NCBI GenBank assembly: GCA_934590325.1
Contig: CAKTOW010000024.1
Coordinates: forward strand, 1-22,936
Direction of reading: 5' to 3'
DNA: 22,936 bases
Origin: an uncultured Oscillospiraceae bacterium
GTDB lineage: Bacteria; Bacillota; Clostridia; Oscillospirales; Oscillospiraceae
This document shows positions 21,467 through 22,936 of the stretch, piece after piece. Position 1 is the first letter of the stretch. Every line of letters begins with the position of its first letter. The notes under the pieces are model-generated. The model saw nothing but the letters and a program-made list of their open reading frames with translations. It did no database searches and was not told the origin of the DNA. The translations under genes were made by a program, and so were the position numbers.

Positions 21467-22030
21467 ATGGAGATCATTCGTCCCGCCACCCCCGGCGACG
21501 CCCCGGCGCTGCTTGAAATTTACGCCCCCTACGTCACCGGCACCGCCATCACCTTCGAATACGAAGTGCCCACGCTGGAGAATTTCCGCCAGCGCATTGA
21601 GCGTACGCTCCGCACCCATCCCTGGCTGGTCATGGAGCGGGACGGTCAGATCCTCGGCTACGCCTACACCGGCCAGCTGGGCAGCCGCGCCGCCTACGCC
21701 TGGGCGGCGGAGACCAGCATCTACCTGCGGCAGGACCAGCGCCGCGGCGGCCTGGGCACCCGGCTGTACGACGCTCTGGAGCAGGCCTCCCTGCGGCAGA
21801 ACGTACAGGTGCTCTACGCCTGCATCGCCGCGCCCGTTTCAGACAACGACCCCTACCTGACCCGCGCCAGCATCAACTTCCACACCCGGCGCGGCTACGA
21901 GACCGTGGGCACCTTCCACCGCTGCGGCTACAAGTTTGGCACCTGGTACGACGTGGTTTGGATGGAAAAGCGCCTGTCCGACACCCCTGTTCCCCCCGCC
22001 GTGGTGCCCTTCGCCTCTTTCGCGAAGTAA
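21467..22030 (+). CDS. GNAT N-acetyltransferase, phosphinothricin acetyltransferase-like
   Basis: 187 residues from ATG 21467 (AAAGGAG 9 nt upstream; the frame extends further 5' into the promoter). PAT/MddA-type GNAT: IRPATPGDAPALLEIYAPYV, TITFE-like TAITFEYEVPTLENF, acetyl-CoA loop QRRGGLGTRLYDALE (R-x-x-G-x-G/A), then NFHTRRGYETVGTFHRCGYK and FGTWYDVVWMEK. Family members acetylate phosphinothricin, methionine sulfoximine or methionine sulfone, glutamate analogues that inhibit glutamine synthetase. Because this strain carries two GS types nearby, protection of GS is possible but unproven; many such proteins have unknown substrates. Stand-alone gene; no clear terminator follows. Confidence 0.88.
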   Translation: MEIIRPATPGDAPALLEIYAPYVTGTAITFEYEVPTLENFRQRIERTLRTHPWLVMERDGQILGYAYTGQLGSRAAYAWAAETSIYLRQDQRRGGLGTRLYDALEQASLRQNVQVLYACIAAPVSDNDPYLTRASINFHTRRGYETVGTFHRCGYKFGTWYDVVWMEKRLSDTPVPPAVVPFASFAK

Positions 22031-22062
22031 AGCGTACTTGTAACGTCTTATCACTTTACAGC

Positions 22063-22103
22063 TATTGCAAATACGCAATATTTCCCGCGCAATAGATAAT
22101 TGC
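22063..22103. promoter_or_regulatory. Paired GCAAT/ATTGC dyads upstream of the XRE gene
   Basis: TATTGC-N6-GCAATA (22063-22080) is followed by GCAAT-N5-ATTGC (22089-22103), which ends where the -35 begins. A further GCAAT follows the -10 (22137-22141). These recurring half-sites are a likely autoregulatory operator for the XRE protein. Confidence 0.5.
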
Positions 22104-22132
22104 TTGCTACCCCCTCCCCAACCTGTTATACT
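22104..22132 (+). promoter_or_regulatory. Promoter of the XRE gene
   Basis: TTGCTA (22104-22109), a 17-bp C-rich spacer, TATACT (22127-22132); start near 22139. Confidence 0.65.
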
Positions 22133-22160
22133 CTAAGCAATAAATGCAGGAGGATTACCA

Positions 22161-22604
22161 ATGGAAGCAAAAGACATCTTGAAGGAACTACGGCAGAAGC
22201 ACGATATGACCCAGGACCAGCTGGCAGAAAAGCTGTCCGTCACGCGGCAGGCTGTCTCCCGTTGGGAAAACGGCGAGTCCGTCCCCAATCCGGAGACCCT
22301 GAAGCAGCTTTCCGCGCTGTTCGATACCTCCATCAACCATCTGCTGGGCGATCCCCGCAAGCTGATCTGTCAGTGCTGCGGCATGCCCCTGGAGAGTGAC
22401 GCGGTCATCAGCCGCGAACCGGACGGCAGCTTCAACGAGGACTACTGCAAGTGGTGCTACGCCGACAGTAAGTTCACCTACGGCAGTATGGAGCAGCTCC
22501 TGGAATTCCTCGTCGCCCACATGTCCAACGAGCAGTTTCCCCCTGAGCAGTCCAGAGCCTATTTCGCCCAGATGCTGCCCAAGCTCAAGCACTGGAGCAA
22601 ATGA
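22161..22604 (+). CDS. XRE-family regulator with C-terminal zinc-ribbon domain
   Basis: 147 residues. The N-terminal HTH_3 domain (about 5-62) is textbook: LKELRQKHDMTQDQLAEKLS, VTRQAVSRWENGESVPNPET, LKQLSALFDTSINHLLGD. The C-terminus is a putative zinc ribbon of the Zn_ribbon_2 kind: C70-x2-C73-GMPL, later C97-x2-C100 (YCKWCYADSKFTYGSMEQLL), then a helical segment with PPEQSRAYFAQMLPKLKHW. Ribosome site CAGGAGG 7 nt before the ATG. HTH-plus-ribbon proteins are common in Clostridia; their ligand is not known to me. Inverted repeats at its promoter suggest autoregulation. Confidence 0.9.
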   Translation: MEAKDILKELRQKHDMTQDQLAEKLSVTRQAVSRWENGESVPNPETLKQLSALFDTSINHLLGDPRKLICQCCGMPLESDAVISREPDGSFNEDYCKWCYADSKFTYGSMEQLLEFLVAHMSNEQFPPEQSRAYFAQMLPKLKHWSK

Positions 22605-22623
22605 CTCCCCCCCAATCAGATAT

Positions 22624-22653
22624 GAGAAAAGCACCCTACCGGGTGCTTTTCTC
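22624..22653. terminator. Bidirectional intrinsic terminator
   Basis: GAGAAAAGCACCC (22624-22636), loop TACC, GGGTGCTTTTCTC (22641-22653): a perfect 13-bp stem. It ends the XRE gene on the plus strand and can also stop transcription leaving the rRNA operon on the minus strand. Confidence 0.9.
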
Positions 22654-22708
22654 CCTAAGCAATATACATGCAAAAAGCAACACCCCACGACATACGTCGT
22701 AGGGCTTT

Positions 22709-22810
22709 GTGTTGACGCTGCCTTTCTCCCCTGCCGTTTCCGTCCAAGTCTTGCCCGCAGAGGCCAGCTTAACTGACCTGTCACGGGATGGTGCCGCAGG
22801 CATCCCGAAC
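22709..22810 (-). pseudogene. Diverged 5S rRNA-like copy
   Basis: Minus strand. Conserved 5S landmarks remain: CCATCCCG, AGTTAAGCT, ACTTGG, GGCAGCGTCAACAC. The 5' end is degraded: nothing pairs with the 3' end GTCAACAC to make helix I, a base is inserted before AGTTAAGC, and CGGGATG/CATCCCG (22784-22807) forms a non-5S hairpin. Most likely a decayed duplicate of the neighbouring 5S gene; a divergent functional copy is less likely. Confidence 0.6.
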
Positions 22811-22827
22811 CGTACTCCCATATATGA

Positions 22828-22858
22828 CAACCCCCCGCGACTTGCGTCGCAGGGGGTT
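22828..22858 (-). terminator. Hairpin directly after the 5S rRNA gene
   Basis: Minus strand: AACCCCC-T-GCGAC, loop GCAA, GTCGC-G-GGGGGTT. A very stable stem 2-3 nt after the 5S 3' end, with no long T-run following. It could be the rRNA operon terminator or a processing stem. A related hairpin follows the diverged copy at about 22681-22705. Confidence 0.6.
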
Positions 22859-22859
22859 C

Positions 22860-22936
22860 GTGTTGGCGCTACCTATCTTCCCGGGCCGTCTCCAGCCAAG
22901 TATTGTCAGCAGAAGCGAGCTTAACTTCCGTGTTCG
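22860..22936 (-). rRNA. rrf: 5S rRNA, 3' two-thirds (continues off right edge)
   Basis: The minus strand reads CGAACACGGAAGTTAAGCTC, then GCTGACAATACTTGG, a GGAGACGGCCCGGGA segment and TAGGTAGCGCCAACAC, the standard order of loop B/C, helix III, loop E/helix IV and helix I 3' strand of bacterial 5S rRNA. 77 of about 117 nt are visible. The gene probably ends an rRNA operon lying to the right of the window. Confidence 0.88.

Larger units (their letters stand above)
22678..22926 (-). repeat. Imperfect direct repeat: two copies of 5S 3' part plus downstream hairpin
   Basis: Segment 22678-22774 and segment 22828-22926 align almost end to end (roughly 70-75% identical by eye). Each holds, on the minus strand, the 3' half of a 5S rRNA followed by a CCCC-x-[AG]CGAC ... 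GTCG[TC]-x-GGGG hairpin. The hairpin stem covaries between copies (A-T in one, G-C in the other). Confidence 0.75.

Noticed and set aside
22681..22926. CRISPR-like or insertion-sequence end repeats at the right edge
   Set aside because: The repeats are explained by 5S rRNA similarity plus downstream hairpins; there are only two copies and no spacers or transposase.

Overview
The window reads as chromosomal DNA of a high-GC, low-spacing Firmicute, most likely a gut Clostridia of the Oscillospiraceae type. The reasons are type III glutamine synthetase, a split ferredoxin-type glutamate synthase, MKKF-type lipoprotein signal peptides, strong AGGAGG ribosome sites and consensus sigma-A promoters. 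No database search was possible, so the organism is an inference.

Layout. (a) 1-661: an AT-richer edge that looks like the end of an inserted element. It holds the N-terminus of a minus-strand gene running off the left edge, about 270 bp of non-coding DNA with dyads and GAT-phased 10-mers, and what looks like the severed C-terminal half of a MerR-type regulator. (b) 715-2171: a 4Fe-4S protein gene divergent from a Crp/Fnr regulator, with a dyad centred at about -41.5 of the ferredoxin promoter. (c) 8276-2222 (minus): RpiR-type regulator, PhnD-like lipoprotein, PhnC ATPase, two PhnE permeases and a cytoplasmic 5'-nucleotidase-like phosphoesterase. (d) 8530-16231: a nitrogen-assimilation island. 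glnN (GS type III, minus) is divergent from a plus-strand operon of glutaminase subunit, ferredoxin/FMN synthase subunit, GXGXG subunit, a type I GS-like protein and an ANTAR antiterminator. (e) 16306-16497: a small basic protein with its own promoter. (f) 21246-16614 (minus): a BMP/PnrA-type nucleoside ABC transporter operon. (g) 21467-22604: a PAT-like GNAT acetyltransferase and an XRE/zinc-ribbon regulator. (h) 22678-22936: the 3' part of a minus-strand 5S rRNA gene, so an rRNA operon continues off the right edge, followed by a diverged 5S-like copy.

The most interesting structure is the 390-bp region between glnN and the glutamate synthase operon. Two divergent near-consensus promoters each fire directly into a short leader. 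Each leader starts, within about 5 nt of the predicted start site, with a hairpin bearing an AAAGRC hexaloop (A at loop position 1, G at 4, the known ANTAR-protein signature). The 3' arm of each hairpin is also the 5' arm of a strong intrinsic terminator. The ANTAR protein at the end of the operon has lost the phospho-acceptor Asp of its receiver domain. The GS-like protein encoded just before it appears to have Lys in place of the catalytic flap Glu. I propose that these form a self-contained nitrogen-status switch: GS-like sensor, unphosphorylated ANTAR protein, paired antitermination of GS III and GOGAT. The RNA elements and residue changes are read from sequence; the link between the two proteins is inference.

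The phosphonate-type transporter plus nucleotidase and the nucleoside transporter suggest scavenging of phosphate esters or nucleosides. No C-P lyase genes are present, so phosphonate as the substrate is doubtful.
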